Source of the DNA: a bacterium
GTDB taxonomy: Bacteria; UBA8248
Assembly (NCBI GenBank): GCA_022825065.1
Contig: JAJDYR010000030.1
Location: forward strand, 62,001 to 126,000
Length of the DNA: 64,000 nucleotides
Direction: 5' to 3'
The notes beneath the pieces are model-generated. The model ran no database searches. It saw nothing but the letters and a program-made list of their open reading frames with translations, and was not told where the DNA came from. Position numbers and translations under genes: made by a program. Below are positions 24,759-33,486 of the stretch, piece after piece. The stretch's first letter is position 1, and every line of letters starts with the position of its first letter.

Positions 24759-25142
24759 CTACGAGAGGACAGGAAAAGGCGGGGCGCGCGGAGAGAGGTT
24801 GAAAAACAAAAAATGCCGTACGAGAAAAACTTCCTGATGAACCAAGGGGTTCGCCTCATTCGCTGCATGGATGAGGACCGGGTCATCCGCCTTTTTGTCA
24901 TGCGTCCATTGTCCCGCTGTCGCCAGTACGCAGGCGCTATGTTCCTGACCGGCATCTTCCGGGTGATCCCCGTGATGATGCCCCTCGTGATTTTCATGCG
25001 CGTGATGTTCATACGCGGAATGCCCCAGGAGGATCTGAAACTCCTGCACCAGATGGTGCACCCGGTGGGGGCCGGAGGCGGCCAGAACGAGGAGAAAAAG
25101 GGAAACCAGACCTGACGATATGAACTTTTGCGAAACGCCCAT
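24759..25142 (-). CDS. Small His-rich exported or membrane-anchored protein
   Basis: A 127-residue protein with an N-terminal hydrophobic segment (FISSGLVSLFLLVLAASG), then a His/Glu/Asp-rich middle (SAYEHHAHENHEGHHHGDH) and a cysteine in EHSACVLAT. It resembles the short DUF2946-like metal-linked proteins, but the match is loose. The start may be ATG 25142 or TTG 25154; no strong ribosome-binding site decides it. It is the first gene of the three-gene set with the cupredoxin-like and multispan proteins. The histidine-rich loop suggests metal binding outside the cytoplasm. Confidence 0.5.
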   Translation of the reverse strand: MGVSQKFISSGLVSLFLLVLAASGPHRVHHLVQEFQILLGHSAYEHHAHENHEGHHHGDHPEDAGQEHSACVLATAGQWTHDKKADDPVLIHAANEANPLVHQEVFLVRHFLFFNLSPRAPPFPVLS

Positions 25143-25224
25143 GTGGACACTCAAATATTGGCGACGCGCGGCGAAAAACCTGCAACCGGCCCTACTATAT
25201 CAGAACGAAGCGTATCCCGCTTCG

Positions 25225-26106
25225 TCAGAGCGCACGGCCGGCCACGAGTGCCCCTCCCACGACTACCGCTACAGTGCCCATGAGAATCGGCCAGGTGATG
25301 CGCTCGAGTTTGCGCAAGAATATGGCCGTAAGCAACAGCGCCCACAAGGGCGCAGTGGCGGCGAGCGGAATGACGATGGTGAGGTCGCCGTAGTGAAGGC
25401 CGTAAAGATGCAGGAGAACCGAAAGAGTGTTCAGCAAGCCGCCGATGCTGTAGGCCACCCACGCTTTTTTCACCATGAGCGAAGGCCTTAAGCCAGGCGG
25501 CAGATACTGCCCCAAAACATAGAGGAACACCCCGCCCGTAACGCTCATGATCGATATGCCCAGAAACGGGTTGGGCGATGCGCCCACGCCGAGTTTCCGC
25601 AGCATGTGCGAGATGGAGAAGAAAACCACGCTCCCGAGCGCGATGAGCAGGTAGCTCCCCCGGATGGACTGGGCCTCACCTCTTTTCGCGGTGATTCCCA
25701 TACACCCCAAAACGATGAGCACCGTGCCCGCCAGGATATACGGCCCCGGCCTCTCGCCCAGGACATAGATACCGGCTATCGCCGAGAAAAGCGGCATGGT
25801 GGAATTGAGCGGCACCGCGCGCGCCACGCCCATCAGATGAATCGAATGAAAGAAACACACCCTGCCCACGGCGGGCCCCGCGATACCGGCCAGTGCGAAG
25901 AACAGCCAGCCCAGGGGCTGGTAGTGGGCAGGCTCCCACGTCCAGACCGCGCCGACCAGCAGCGGCGGCATGGATACGATAAGCCCGATGAGAACGCCCG
26001 AAACCGCGTTCGCGTGCCGCTGCCCGCTTCTCACGAACAGGGTGAAGGAGCCGACCACGAGCGCCGTGGAGAGCGAGAAGAGAACCGAGAGGGTGATGGT
26101 GGTCAT
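25225..26106 (-). CDS. EamA/DMT-family transporter, paralogue 2
   Basis: A 293-residue, ten-span transporter, the same length as the one at 21619-22500 and plainly homologous to it: GVARAVPLNSTMPLFSAIAG, VLGERPGPYILAGTVLIVLG, and GDLTIVIPLAATAPLWALLL followed by FLRKLERITWPILMGTVAVV. The two copies flank the membrane/cupredoxin/His-rich genes in the same orientation, so an old duplication around that set is possible. The substrate is unknown. It starts at ATG 26106, 46 bases after the stop of the translation factor gene upstream. Confidence 0.82.
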   Translation of the reverse strand: MTTITLSVLFSLSTALVVGSFTLFVRSGQRHANAVSGVLIGLIVSMPPLLVGAVWTWEPAHYQPLGWLFFALAGIAGPAVGRVCFFHSIHLMGVARAVPLNSTMPLFSAIAGIYVLGERPGPYILAGTVLIVLGCMGITAKRGEAQSIRGSYLLIALGSVVFFSISHMLRKLGVGASPNPFLGISIMSVTGGVFLYVLGQYLPPGLRPSLMVKKAWVAYSIGGLLNTLSVLLHLYGLHYGDLTIVIPLAATAPLWALLLTAIFLRKLERITWPILMGTVAVVVGGALVAGRAL

Positions 26107-26151
26107 TCAGAATGCGCCTTCACACCAATACGAAAACGGTGAGGAGAAAAA

Positions 26152-28191
26152 TTATACCCCCGCCATCTCGCAGGGGGCGTAGTGCGAAAAGCGCATGGTG
26201 TAGGTGGCGCGGCCCTGGGTGGCGGAACGAAGGGAGGTGGCGTAACCGAACACTTTGGCGAGCGGCACCGAGGCGCGCACGACGCTCACAGGCGATGCGC
26301 CGCCTCGTTCTTCCACGCCGGACACCTTTCCGTCGCGCGCGTTGATGTCGCCGATTATTGCGCCCAGAAATTCCCCGGGCGTCACGACTTCCACCGACAT
26401 GACGGGTTCCAAAAGCCGCCCGCCCGCCGCGCGGCAGGCTTCGGTAAACGCGTTCGCCGCCGCGATGGAGAAGGCGGCCTCCGTGGCGCGCTCGGCGTCA
26501 TAACCCGCCTCGAGCAAGGTGACGCCCACATCCGTCATCTCATAACCCGCCATGGCGCCGCTCGACGTGGATGCCCGGAGCGACTCCAGAGCGGCGGCAA
26601 TCAGATTTTCAGGAACAGCCCGCTCGTCCACTGCGCTCTCGCACGAAACGCCTCCGCCGGGCCGGGGCGCCACGCCCACGCGCACCCTTGCGAACTGGGG
26701 CTCGCCCGCCAGGTCCCTGTCGAAGGTGGACTCCGCCGCGGCCTCTCTCGCAAGCGTTTCGCGGTAGACCACGCGGGGGGCGCCGACGCGGACGTCCACG
26801 CCGAAATCCTCGTCTATCCGGCGCGTGAGCACTTCCAGATGGAGTTCACCCATGCCGCTCATCACCGTCTGGCCGGATTCCGAATCCACTCTCACCTGAA
26901 ACGTGGGGTCTTCCGCCTGAAGTTTCGCCAGAGTCTCGCCCAGCTTCTTGCTCCCCGTGGCGTCCCTTGGTTCAATCGCGACCGAGATGACGGGCTGGGG
27001 CGCACGAATCGACTCGAAGGCTATCTGCTCTTTCCGGTCGCAAAGGGTATCGCCCGTCACCGCTTCCTTCATGCCGGCCGCCGCGACGATGTCCCCCGGC
27101 CCCACGGCGTCGAGGCGTTCGCGCTTGTGGGAATACATTCTGAAAAGCCGGGCGAAGCGCTCGCTGTCTTCCCTTGCGGGATTCCACAGGCTCTCGCCCA
27201 CCTTCGCTGCGCCGCTATACACCCGCAGGTAGGTGAGGCGCCTGCCCTCATCAATTTGCACCTTGAAGACCAGGGCGGAAAAAGGCGCATCCTCCGCGGG
27301 AGGACGGGTGATGGGGTTTTCCTCGCCGGGAGGGAAACCACTCGCGGGCGGCGTATCCACCGGTGAGGGCAGATAATCCACCACAGCGTCAAGCAGGGGC
27401 TGCACCCCTTTGTTCTTCAGCGATGAGCCGCAGAAAACGGGCACGAGTCCGCCCGCGAGAACGGCGCGCCTCAAAGCCGCCTTGAGCGTTGCAGGCTCGA
27501 TGACGCCTCCTTCCAGATAGGCCTCCATCAGGGATTCGTCATGATCCGCCACCGCTTCGATGAGAGCTTCTCTCAAATCCGCCGCCTTTTCCTTGAGCGC
27601 TCCGGCGGGTTCGGACCTGTGGGGTTCTCCTCCCTCCCAGGTCAGGAAATCCCCGCTCAGCACCTCTACCTGACCCGTATACCCCTCGCCCTCGCCGTCG
27701 GGCCAGTGCATGAGCACGGGTCTGGCCCCCAGTTTTTCGACGATCATCTCGACGGTTCTCTCGAAATCCGCCCCCAGACGATCCAGCTTGTTGATGAAGG
27801 CGAGCCGGGGCACGCGGAATTTATCCGCCTGCCGCCACACGGTCTCGCTCTGCGGTTCCACGCCTTCCACCGCGCTGAAAATAGCGATGGCGCCATCGAG
27901 AACGCGCAGGCTTCTTTCCACCTCGATCGTGAAATCCACATGCCCGGGGGTGTCGATGATGGTGATCTCATGATCCGCCCAGGTGGTGGTGATGGCCGCC
28001 GAGGTGATGGTGATGCCGCGCTCGCGCTCCTGGCTCATCCAGTCCATTGTGGCCGAACCCTCGTCCACCTCTCCAATCCGGTGCACGGCCCCCGAGTAGT
28101 ACAGCATGCGCTCGGTGGTCGTCGTTTTTCCGGCGTCGATGTGGGAGATGATGCCGATGTTTCTTCTCATCTCGAGCGCGGGACGCTTCAT
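26152..28191 (-). CDS. fusA: Elongation factor G family GTPase (EF-G2-like)
   Basis: A 679-residue translational GTPase that moves tRNA-mRNA on the ribosome. G1 is IGIISHIDAGKTTTTERM, the switch II G3 motif is IIDTPGHVDFTIEVERSLRV, and G4 is FINKLDRLGAD. Domain IV (ESTFDRDLAGEPQFARVRVG, with long Gly-rich loops) and domain V (LEPVMSVEVVTPGEFLGAII, VFGYATSLRSATQGRATYTM) complete the protein. It is not in a str operon with rpsL, rpsG and tuf, so it may be a second EF-G. ATG 28191 (MKRPALEMRRN) follows GAGGA by seven bases. The gene name is by family; whether this is the main or an accessory factor is unclear. Confidence 0.85.
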   Translation of the reverse strand: MKRPALEMRRNIGIISHIDAGKTTTTERMLYYSGAVHRIGEVDEGSATMDWMSQERERGITITSAAITTTWADHEITIIDTPGHVDFTIEVERSLRVLDGAIAIFSAVEGVEPQSETVWRQADKFRVPRLAFINKLDRLGADFERTVEMIVEKLGARPVLMHWPDGEGEGYTGQVEVLSGDFLTWEGGEPHRSEPAGALKEKAADLREALIEAVADHDESLMEAYLEGGVIEPATLKAALRRAVLAGGLVPVFCGSSLKNKGVQPLLDAVVDYLPSPVDTPPASGFPPGEENPITRPPAEDAPFSALVFKVQIDEGRRLTYLRVYSGAAKVGESLWNPAREDSERFARLFRMYSHKRERLDAVGPGDIVAAAGMKEAVTGDTLCDRKEQIAFESIRAPQPVISVAIEPRDATGSKKLGETLAKLQAEDPTFQVRVDSESGQTVMSGMGELHLEVLTRRIDEDFGVDVRVGAPRVVYRETLAREAAAESTFDRDLAGEPQFARVRVGVAPRPGGGVSCESAVDERAVPENLIAAALESLRASTSSGAMAGYEMTDVGVTLLEAGYDAERATEAAFSIAAANAFTEACRAAGGRLLEPVMSVEVVTPGEFLGAIIGDINARDGKVSGVEERGGASPVSVVRASVPLAKVFGYATSLRSATQGRATYTMRFSHYAPCEMAGV

Positions 28192-28264
28192 CGGAAAATC
28201 CTCTCTGTGAGACAATTGAGGCGCAGATTACCTTGGGAGGGAGAAGATGGGAAAGTCCGAGGCG

Positions 28265-28300
28265 AAAAAAAGTGGTGGCCGGAAACCAGCCACCACTTTT
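28265..28300 (-). terminator. Rho-independent terminator after the cold-shock gene
   Basis: AAGTGGTGGC (28270-28279) pairs with GCCACCACTT (28289-28298) around a nine-base loop. On the minus strand the stem is followed by a run of seven T. A shorter T run on the other side makes it weakly bidirectional. It lies between the cold-shock stop codon and the EF-G start. Confidence 0.8.
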
Positions 28301-28320
28301 CTTAAACGCCGGGTAATGCG

Positions 28321-28524
28321 TTAGAGCTTGACGACGTTTTGCGCCTGAAGCCCCTTGGGACCCTGGGCGACTTCGAACGATACCTGATCGTCCTCGCTCA
28401 AGGATTTGAATCCTTCCGCCTGAATGGCCGTGTGGTGGACAAACAAATCCTCACCACCGTCCTCGGGCGTGATGAAACCATACCCTTTTGCATCGTTGAA
28501 CCACTTCACTGTACCTGTTGACAT
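28321..28524 (-). CDS. Cold-shock domain protein
   Basis: A 67-residue single-domain RNA chaperone. The sequence [20 protein letters not shown] contains RNP1 (KGYGFI), and DLFVHHTAI is RNP2. It binds single-stranded RNA or DNA and loosens secondary structure. I start at ATG 28524 because GAGGAAG lies five bases upstream; an in-frame ATG at 28536 would add four residues. A strong terminator follows. Members of this family are often cold- or growth-regulated through a long leader; about 400 bases upstream are non-coding, but I see no defined thermosensor. Confidence 0.92.
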   Translation of the reverse strand: MSTGTVKWFNDAKGYGFITPEDGGEDLFVHHTAIQAEGFKSLSEDDQVSFEVAQGPKGLQAQNVVKL

Positions 28525-28937
28525 ACACTTCCTCATAAAAAAGAAACTGAACCGGGGGATGTAATGATGAATGGAGCGTCTCTTGGGAGGGAATCTTCAT
28601 TCGTCTTGCATACCCACAAAACCTTTTACCCGCACCTGTTGCGGGAAAAGACACCGAACCCTATCAGAGGCCGCAAATAAACGCAAGAGGCAAAAAACAG
28701 GGATCTGCAATCGAATCCGTCCTGCCGCCGCAGGAGCAAAACGCGGTTTTTCTTCATATGATCGGCCATACATGGGCAAAACGGTATAAAAGACGAATCT
28801 CCGAATTCTCCCCATCCCTCATGCCGCCTACGGGCGATGCCCCGCTAATCGCAGGGCCGGGCGGAGAAAGCGGCGTAAGCGCATCAGGGAGAAACGATGC
28901 GCTTGCCTGGACCGTTGCGCCCAGGCGAGGGAGGGAA
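28525..28937. other. Non-coding region upstream of the cold-shock gene
   Basis: No convincing coding frame. The right-hand part contains a GC-rich hairpin (CTTGCCTGG near 28903 facing CCAGGCGAG near 28920) just after the stop of the small gene at 28938. It has no T run, so it could be a weak terminator or an mRNA 3'-end structure. The left-hand part is presumably the long leader of the cold-shock mRNA. Confidence 0.4.
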
Positions 28938-29159
28938 TCAGGCAGCCTCGGGGGTTTTTGGCTCCCCTGCTTCGAAGGGAAGTTCGGGCGCGGGCGTAAG
29001 TCTCGATTCGAGTTCCTCTTGTCGGCTGCGCCAATCCTCATATGAGATTTGGCCTTGCAGATAGAGGGCGAGATTTCGCATGCAGGCTTGGTGAATGCGC
29101 TTCGAAGTCTGGCTCGTCCCATGTGTCTTGTATCCGGGTCTTTGAGTCGTTATCGCCAT
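28938..29159 (-). CDS. Hypothetical 73-residue protein
   Basis: Small soluble protein of unknown family. It begins MAITTQRPGYKTHGTSQTS and contains an amphipathic middle (RIHQACMRNLALYLQGQISY followed by EDWRSRQEELESRL). It ends in a Pro/Glu-rich tail. AAAGGAGG sits six bases before ATG 29159, one of the best ribosome-binding sites in the window, which is the main reason to accept the gene. It is monocistronic, transcribed from the A/T-rich region on its right. No function is inferred. Confidence 0.6.
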   Translation of the reverse strand: MAITTQRPGYKTHGTSQTSKRIHQACMRNLALYLQGQISYEDWRSRQEELESRLTPAPELPFEAGEPKTPEAA

Positions 29160-29476
29160 GACGGGCCTCCTTTCCAGCTTCTCCTCGTAGCTGAAGGAGA
29201 GTGGTTCAATAATCTATATATAGTGCCTCTCATACATTTTTGCACTACATTTTGTGTGAAAATCGTGTTAAAAAATTGTTGCTATACGAAGAATTTTTTT
29301 AATTCTCCAATAATGCGAATATAATACGAAAATATGAAAAATGCAACCTCTTTTTTTCGCGACATGCCCGGCTCCGTCAAATCAGTATGTTAAGATGATA
29401 TTATTTATGCCTTACATTCATTCCCGCCCGAAAAAAACTTTATGATAACCACTCGCAAAGTCGAAAAGGACCCGAC
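29160..29476. other. A/T-rich divergent promoter region
   Basis: This region is strikingly A/T-rich compared with the rest of the window. It contains a TATAAT (near 29316-29322), a GAATT/AATTC hairpin with a T loop near 29290, and several TATATA stretches. It lies between two divergent genes, so it most likely holds both promoters. No coding frame is supported. Confidence 0.5.
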
Positions 29477-30343
29477 GTGTTCTTGAGAAAAATTTCAAAA
29501 AAAATCCCGCGCAACGTTTTTTTTCTCCTGATTTCCACGTTTCTGCTCGTGGGATGCGCCGCAGATTATGAAACGAAAACCGCCCGGGGCGAGGTGATCC
29601 GGGAATGGTTCATACCGTTCACCTGGGGGCGCGTGGAGGCTTTCGCCGCGTGGCCCCCTGACAGAGGACATCTCCCGCAGAGACGCTATCCGGCGATCCT
29701 CCTCTTACACGGCGCGGATGCGCGTGCCCAGAGATTCAGACGCGCCATCCTGGCTCACGTACGCGACGGTCTCATCCTGATGAGCATCTCGCTGCCCGGT
29801 TTCGGCGCATCCACCGGGCCTGAGGATTTCGCCGGGCCGAGAAGTGTGGAGGCCGCCCTGGGCGCGGTCCGTTATCTAAGTACGAGGGAGAACGTCAGAA
29901 AAGACGGTATTTTCATCTATGGCATCGGGCAGGGGGCCTCGGCCGCCGCCCTCGCGGCCGCGAGGGGCGCCAAGGTTTCGGGCCTCATTCTCGAAAACGG
30001 ATTTTACGACCTGGAGCAAACGTATGGGCGCTTATCCCAGAAACAGAGGAACAGAATACGCGCCGTGCTCGGCGGCGCGCCCGATCAAGCAGGGCAGGCG
30101 TACCGAGAACGCTCTCCCATCCGGGCGGCGGATAGAATAAAAGCCCCTGTTCTGCTTCTCCACAGCCAGGGAGAGCCCTACCCGCTCAGCGGCACCGAGG
30201 CTTTTCTAAGAACCATTGAGGAAAAAGGCGGCAGGGCGGAACTACAGCGAATCAAAAAGCAGGGCCCGTTCGAATCACTCACACACCCCAATATCGCGAA
30301 TCGGGTCATCCCCTTCGTCAGGAAAATACTCAAAACGCGTTGA
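29477..30343 (+). CDS. Lipoprotein with alpha/beta-hydrolase fold, nucleophile apparently missing
   Basis: A 288-residue exported lipoprotein. The signal segment VFFLLISTFLLVGC ends in a lipobox with Cys at about residue 27. The body follows the alpha/beta-hydrolase plan: YPAILLLHGADARAQRF (oxyanion strand), ISLPGFGASTGPEDF, IFIYGIGQGASAAALAAARG at the nucleophile elbow and VLLLHSQGEPYPLSGTEAF. The elbow, normally G-x-S-x-G, reads G-I-G-Q-G, so the catalytic serine is glycine; activity is doubtful. GTG 29477 is preceded by AAAGGA. It stands alone in front of a convergent protease gene. It may bind rather than cleave a substrate. Confidence 0.7.
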   Translation: MFLRKISKKIPRNVFFLLISTFLLVGCAADYETKTARGEVIREWFIPFTWGRVEAFAAWPPDRGHLPQRRYPAILLLHGADARAQRFRRAILAHVRDGLILMSISLPGFGASTGPEDFAGPRSVEAALGAVRYLSTRENVRKDGIFIYGIGQGASAAALAAARGAKVSGLILENGFYDLEQTYGRLSQKQRNRIRAVLGGAPDQAGQAYRERSPIRAADRIKAPVLLLHSQGEPYPLSGTEAFLRTIEEKGGRAELQRIKKQGPFESLTHPNIANRVIPFVRKILKTR

Positions 30344-30356
30344 GCCGGAATATCAC

Positions 30357-31490
30357 CTAAGCCTTCTCCCGGGGCTCGATTCTCGCCAGCCGATCGTAAA
30401 CCGAGGGGTGCGAATGAAAGAGCGCGACCACCCAGCCGGGCGGGTCGGGGTCCGTCAGGTTCTGCCTGCATAACTTGACGAGAGCGGAAGACAACCCGCC
30501 CCGCACCTCGGCGTACTCGGTCGAATAGCGATCGCAGCGGTGCTCGAAAGCGCGCGAAATGACGAGAAAAACAGGAGACATGACCGCTCCCAGGATGCTC
30601 AGCACGACCCACAAAACCACGATGCCGGCGGGCTCTCCCGGCTGGACGAGAGCGGGGTTGGTCCATTCTCCCAGCCATTCAAGCGAGTGACGGGAGAGAT
30701 ACATCGCGAAAGCCAGCATCACGCTTTTCATCGCGATGAGGGCCGGGATGTGGCGACCCACGTGATGGGCGATCTCATGGGCGAGGATCGCCTCGATCTC
30801 ATCGGGCGTGAAATCAAGCAGCGTATCGGAGAGAACCACACGCCGTGACGGCCCCCAGCCGACCAGAGCGGCGTTCGCCGTCTTGCTCTTCGAACTCATA
30901 TCCATCTCCCACACCCCGCCGTACACGCTCGCCTTCGTTCTCTCCAGCAAGGCGAGGAGCCGCTCCCTGAGCTCCTCATCCGCCAGGGGCTTGAAGCGGA
31001 AGAAGATGGGCGCCAGCAGCACCGGAGCGATGAGGGAGATGAAAACCACCAGCAAAACAGAAGCCAGCGCGGCTATCCACCACCAATGAACCGGCCACGC
31101 GGCCATGATCATCAAAAAAACACCGCCGGCCGAGCCGCCCAACAGCAAGAGAAGCGCCAACCCCTTGCATCTGTCCCACAACCAACCGGCCAGCGATTGG
31201 TTCGATAAGTTTTCCCGGTGGGCGAGCACGTAGCCGCCGTAGTAATCAAAGGGCAAGGAGACCAGCGTTTTCAAGAAGACGATGAGAGAGAAAGTTGCGA
31301 ATCCGCTTACGAACGCGCCGCCCACAGGCTTCGCGGCCTCCACGCCCAGATACCAGAACAAAAGCGCGATCACGACGCCGAATTCCAAGCCGGAGGACGC
31401 CAGCCCCACATACAGGCGCCGCATCTGAAACGCCCTTGCGCGCCTCAGGAAATCATCTTCAAAAATCGGGAGATCATCGGGATTGCGCAT
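30357..31490 (-). CDS. M48-family zinc metalloprotease (Ste24-like)
   Basis: A 377-residue inner-membrane protease. The zinc motif HEIAHHVGRH lies near residue 225, with the third ligand expected in AFEHRCDRYSTEYAEV. About six hydrophobic segments surround it, and FFRFKPLADEELRERLLALL plus ALVGWGPSRRVVLSDTLLDF match the CAAX prenyl protease 1 and HtpX superfamily. Bacterial members remove damaged membrane proteins; prenylated substrates are not expected. The start is ATG 31490. It converges with the lipoprotein gene with 13 bases between stops. Confidence 0.82.
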   Translation of the reverse strand: MRNPDDLPIFEDDFLRRARAFQMRRLYVGLASSGLEFGVVIALLFWYLGVEAAKPVGGAFVSGFATFSLIVFLKTLVSLPFDYYGGYVLAHRENLSNQSLAGWLWDRCKGLALLLLLGGSAGGVFLMIMAAWPVHWWWIAALASVLLVVFISLIAPVLLAPIFFRFKPLADEELRERLLALLERTKASVYGGVWEMDMSSKSKTANAALVGWGPSRRVVLSDTLLDFTPDEIEAILAHEIAHHVGRHIPALIAMKSVMLAFAMYLSRHSLEWLGEWTNPALVQPGEPAGIVVLWVVLSILGAVMSPVFLVISRAFEHRCDRYSTEYAEVRGGLSSALVKLCRQNLTDPDPPGWVVALFHSHPSVYDRLARIEPREKA

Positions 31491-31667
31491 ATCAGTTCAA
31501 TCTCCAGGCGTGCGTGAGGAGCACAAAAGCCGGGAAATGACAGGGCGATAATTTGGCAAATCACTCGCGATTATGCAAATATATCCTCCACCAGGCGGAT
31601 TACAACAAACCGAGTGCTTAAAACCCGACTCCCGGAGACGGGAGCCGGAAGCCGGGAGGTCTATTCT

Positions 31668-32702
31668 GTGTCCCGTCAGCTCATCGACCTGAGAAGCGAC
31701 ACCGCGACACGCCCCACGCCAGCGATGCGCGAGGCCATCGCCGAGGCCCCGGTGGGCGATGAAATGCTGGGAGAGGACCCGAGCGTCAACGAACTCGTCG
31801 AAAAGGCGGCTGCGCTGTTCGGCAAGGAAGGCGGCCTTTTCGTGTCATCCGGCACGCTGGCCAACCAACTGGCCATCAAGGTCCACACGAATCCGGGCGA
31901 TGAAATCATCGCCGATTCCCATTGCCATCCCTTTCGGAACGAACTGGGCGCAAGCCCGTTTTTGTCCGGCGTTCAATTCGCCCTGATTTCGGCGAAACGC
32001 GGGGCATACGCGCGAGGAGACGCCGAGGAATGGCTGCGCCCCAGGGGAGGGTACCCGAAAAGTTCCCTCCTCTGGGTGGAGAACACGCACAACCAGGGCG
32101 GCGGCCACGTGTTCCCCCTCGAAGGGCTCGATGGGTTACGCGCCTTCTCGCAAGAGCAGAACATCCCCCTTCACATCGACGGCGCCCGCATCTTCAACGC
32201 CATCGTCGCCTCCGGCATTCCCCCTCAGGAATGGGCGAGGCGCTGCGATTCAATTTGTTTCTGCCTCTCCAAGGGGCTGGGCTGCCCGGTGGGCTCCATC
32301 CTGCTCGGGGAAGGAGCGTTCATCGAAGAGGCGCGCCGCTACCGGAGAATGCTGGGCGGCGGCTGGCGCCAGGCGGGGGTTCTCGCCGCCGCGGGTCTCT
32401 ACGCTCTGGACCATCATGTAGAGCGTTTGGCCGATGACCACGCCAACGCCCAGCGATTCTCGGAACTCACCGCCGGGGTTCCGGGCGTTCGACCCGTCCA
32501 TGACACGACGCCCACCAATCTCGTGTTCCTGGACGTCTCGGAAACGGGCAAAACGGCGCACCAGATCAACGAGACGACGATGAAAAACGGCGTCGCCTTC
32601 TCCGTTCCCAGCCCGAAGATGCTTCGCGCCGTCACCCACCTGGACGTATCGAGGGAAGACGTGCAAACCGCCGCTCAGGTTCTGGCGGATTCGGTGAGAT
32701 GA
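31668..32702 (+). CDS. ltaE: Low-specificity L-threonine aldolase
   Basis: PLP enzyme that splits L-threonine or allo-threonine into glycine and acetaldehyde. The protein has LIDLRSDTATRPTPAMREAI at the N terminus, GGLFVSSGTLANQLAIKVHT, IPLHIDGARIFNAIVASGIP with the PLP aspartate, and the lysine motif SICFCLSKGLGCPVGSILLG. About 344 residues, typical for the family. I chose GTG 31668, which has GGGAGG eight bases upstream; the upstream GTG 31614 would add 18 unconserved residues. Its last codons overlap the start of the PhnP-like gene by four bases, so the two are co-translated. Confidence 0.87.
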   Translation: MSRQLIDLRSDTATRPTPAMREAIAEAPVGDEMLGEDPSVNELVEKAAALFGKEGGLFVSSGTLANQLAIKVHTNPGDEIIADSHCHPFRNELGASPFLSGVQFALISAKRGAYARGDAEEWLRPRGGYPKSSLLWVENTHNQGGGHVFPLEGLDGLRAFSQEQNIPLHIDGARIFNAIVASGIPPQEWARRCDSICFCLSKGLGCPVGSILLGEGAFIEEARRYRRMLGGGWRQAGVLAAAGLYALDHHVERLADDHANAQRFSELTAGVPGVRPVHDTTPTNLVFLDVSETGKTAHQINETTMKNGVAFSVPSPKMLRAVTHLDVSREDVQTAAQVLADSVR

Positions 32703-33478
32703 ACGCAAGCGCTCGGGTCACCGTTCTGGGCTGCGGCACCTCCACCGGCGTTCCTTCCATCGGATGCACCACTGCCGCATGTCTTTCGGATGACCCCAGG
32801 AACAAGCGGCTTCGTCCGAGCATCATCATCGAACACAAAGGGCGAAACCTGCTGGTGGATACAGGCCCCGATCTGCGCGAGCAGGCGCTCAGGCATCAGA
32901 TCACCCGCGTGGACGCCGTGGTCTACACGCACTATCATGCGGACCATACCCACGGCATCGACGACTTGCGAGCCTTCAATTTCCTGATGCGAAAGCCGAT
33001 TCCCTGCTATGCCTATCCCAACACGGTGAAGATTCTCCGCCAGAATTTCAGTTACATCTTCAACGACGGGAACTACAGCGGCTTCAAGCCGCAACTCACG
33101 CTGGAGGAGATTGGAGACTCCCCTTTCGGTGTGGCCGGCATGAACGTCATCCCCTTCGAACTCGAACATGCCGGCATGAGGGTGATGGGCCTTCGGGTGG
33201 GGGACTTCGCCTACGCCACGGATTGCAACGCCATTCCGGAAAAATCCATGGAAATCCTGAAAGGGGTGCGCGTCCTCGTCCTGGACGCCTTGCGCCACCG
33301 CGAGCACCCCTCACACTTCACGGTCGCCGAGGCGCTGGAAATCGTCGATGCGCTCGAGCCCGAGCAAACCTATTTCACCCACACCAATTTCGAACTCGAA
33401 TACCACGAAACGAACCGGAACCTGCCCAGCGGCGTGGAACTGGCGTATGACGGACTGAGTTTCGAAGCCTTCCTGTAG
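32699..33478 (+). CDS. PhnP-like metallo-beta-lactamase-fold phosphodiesterase
   Basis: A 259-residue cytosolic hydrolase. VTVLGCGTSTGVPSIGC opens the fold as in PhnP and related cyclic phosphodiesterases, and the metal motif is YTHYHADHTHGIDDLRAF, followed by later His/Asp ligands in FAYATDCNAIP, LVLDALRHREHPSHFTV and THTNFELEYH. Substrates in this group include cyclic ribose phosphates and other phosphodiesters; which applies here is unknown. It is fused by overlap to ltaE, a link that suggests a shared metabolic module but does not define one. Confidence 0.75.
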   Translation: MNASARVTVLGCGTSTGVPSIGCTTAACLSDDPRNKRLRPSIIIEHKGRNLLVDTGPDLREQALRHQITRVDAVVYTHYHADHTHGIDDLRAFNFLMRKPIPCYAYPNTVKILRQNFSYIFNDGNYSGFKPQLTLEEIGDSPFGVAGMNVIPFELEHAGMRVMGLRVGDFAYATDCNAIPEKSMEILKGVRVLVLDALRHREHPSHFTVAEALEIVDALEPEQTYFTHTNFELEYHETNRNLPSGVELAYDGLSFEAFL

Positions 33479-33486
33479 GGTCTGCG

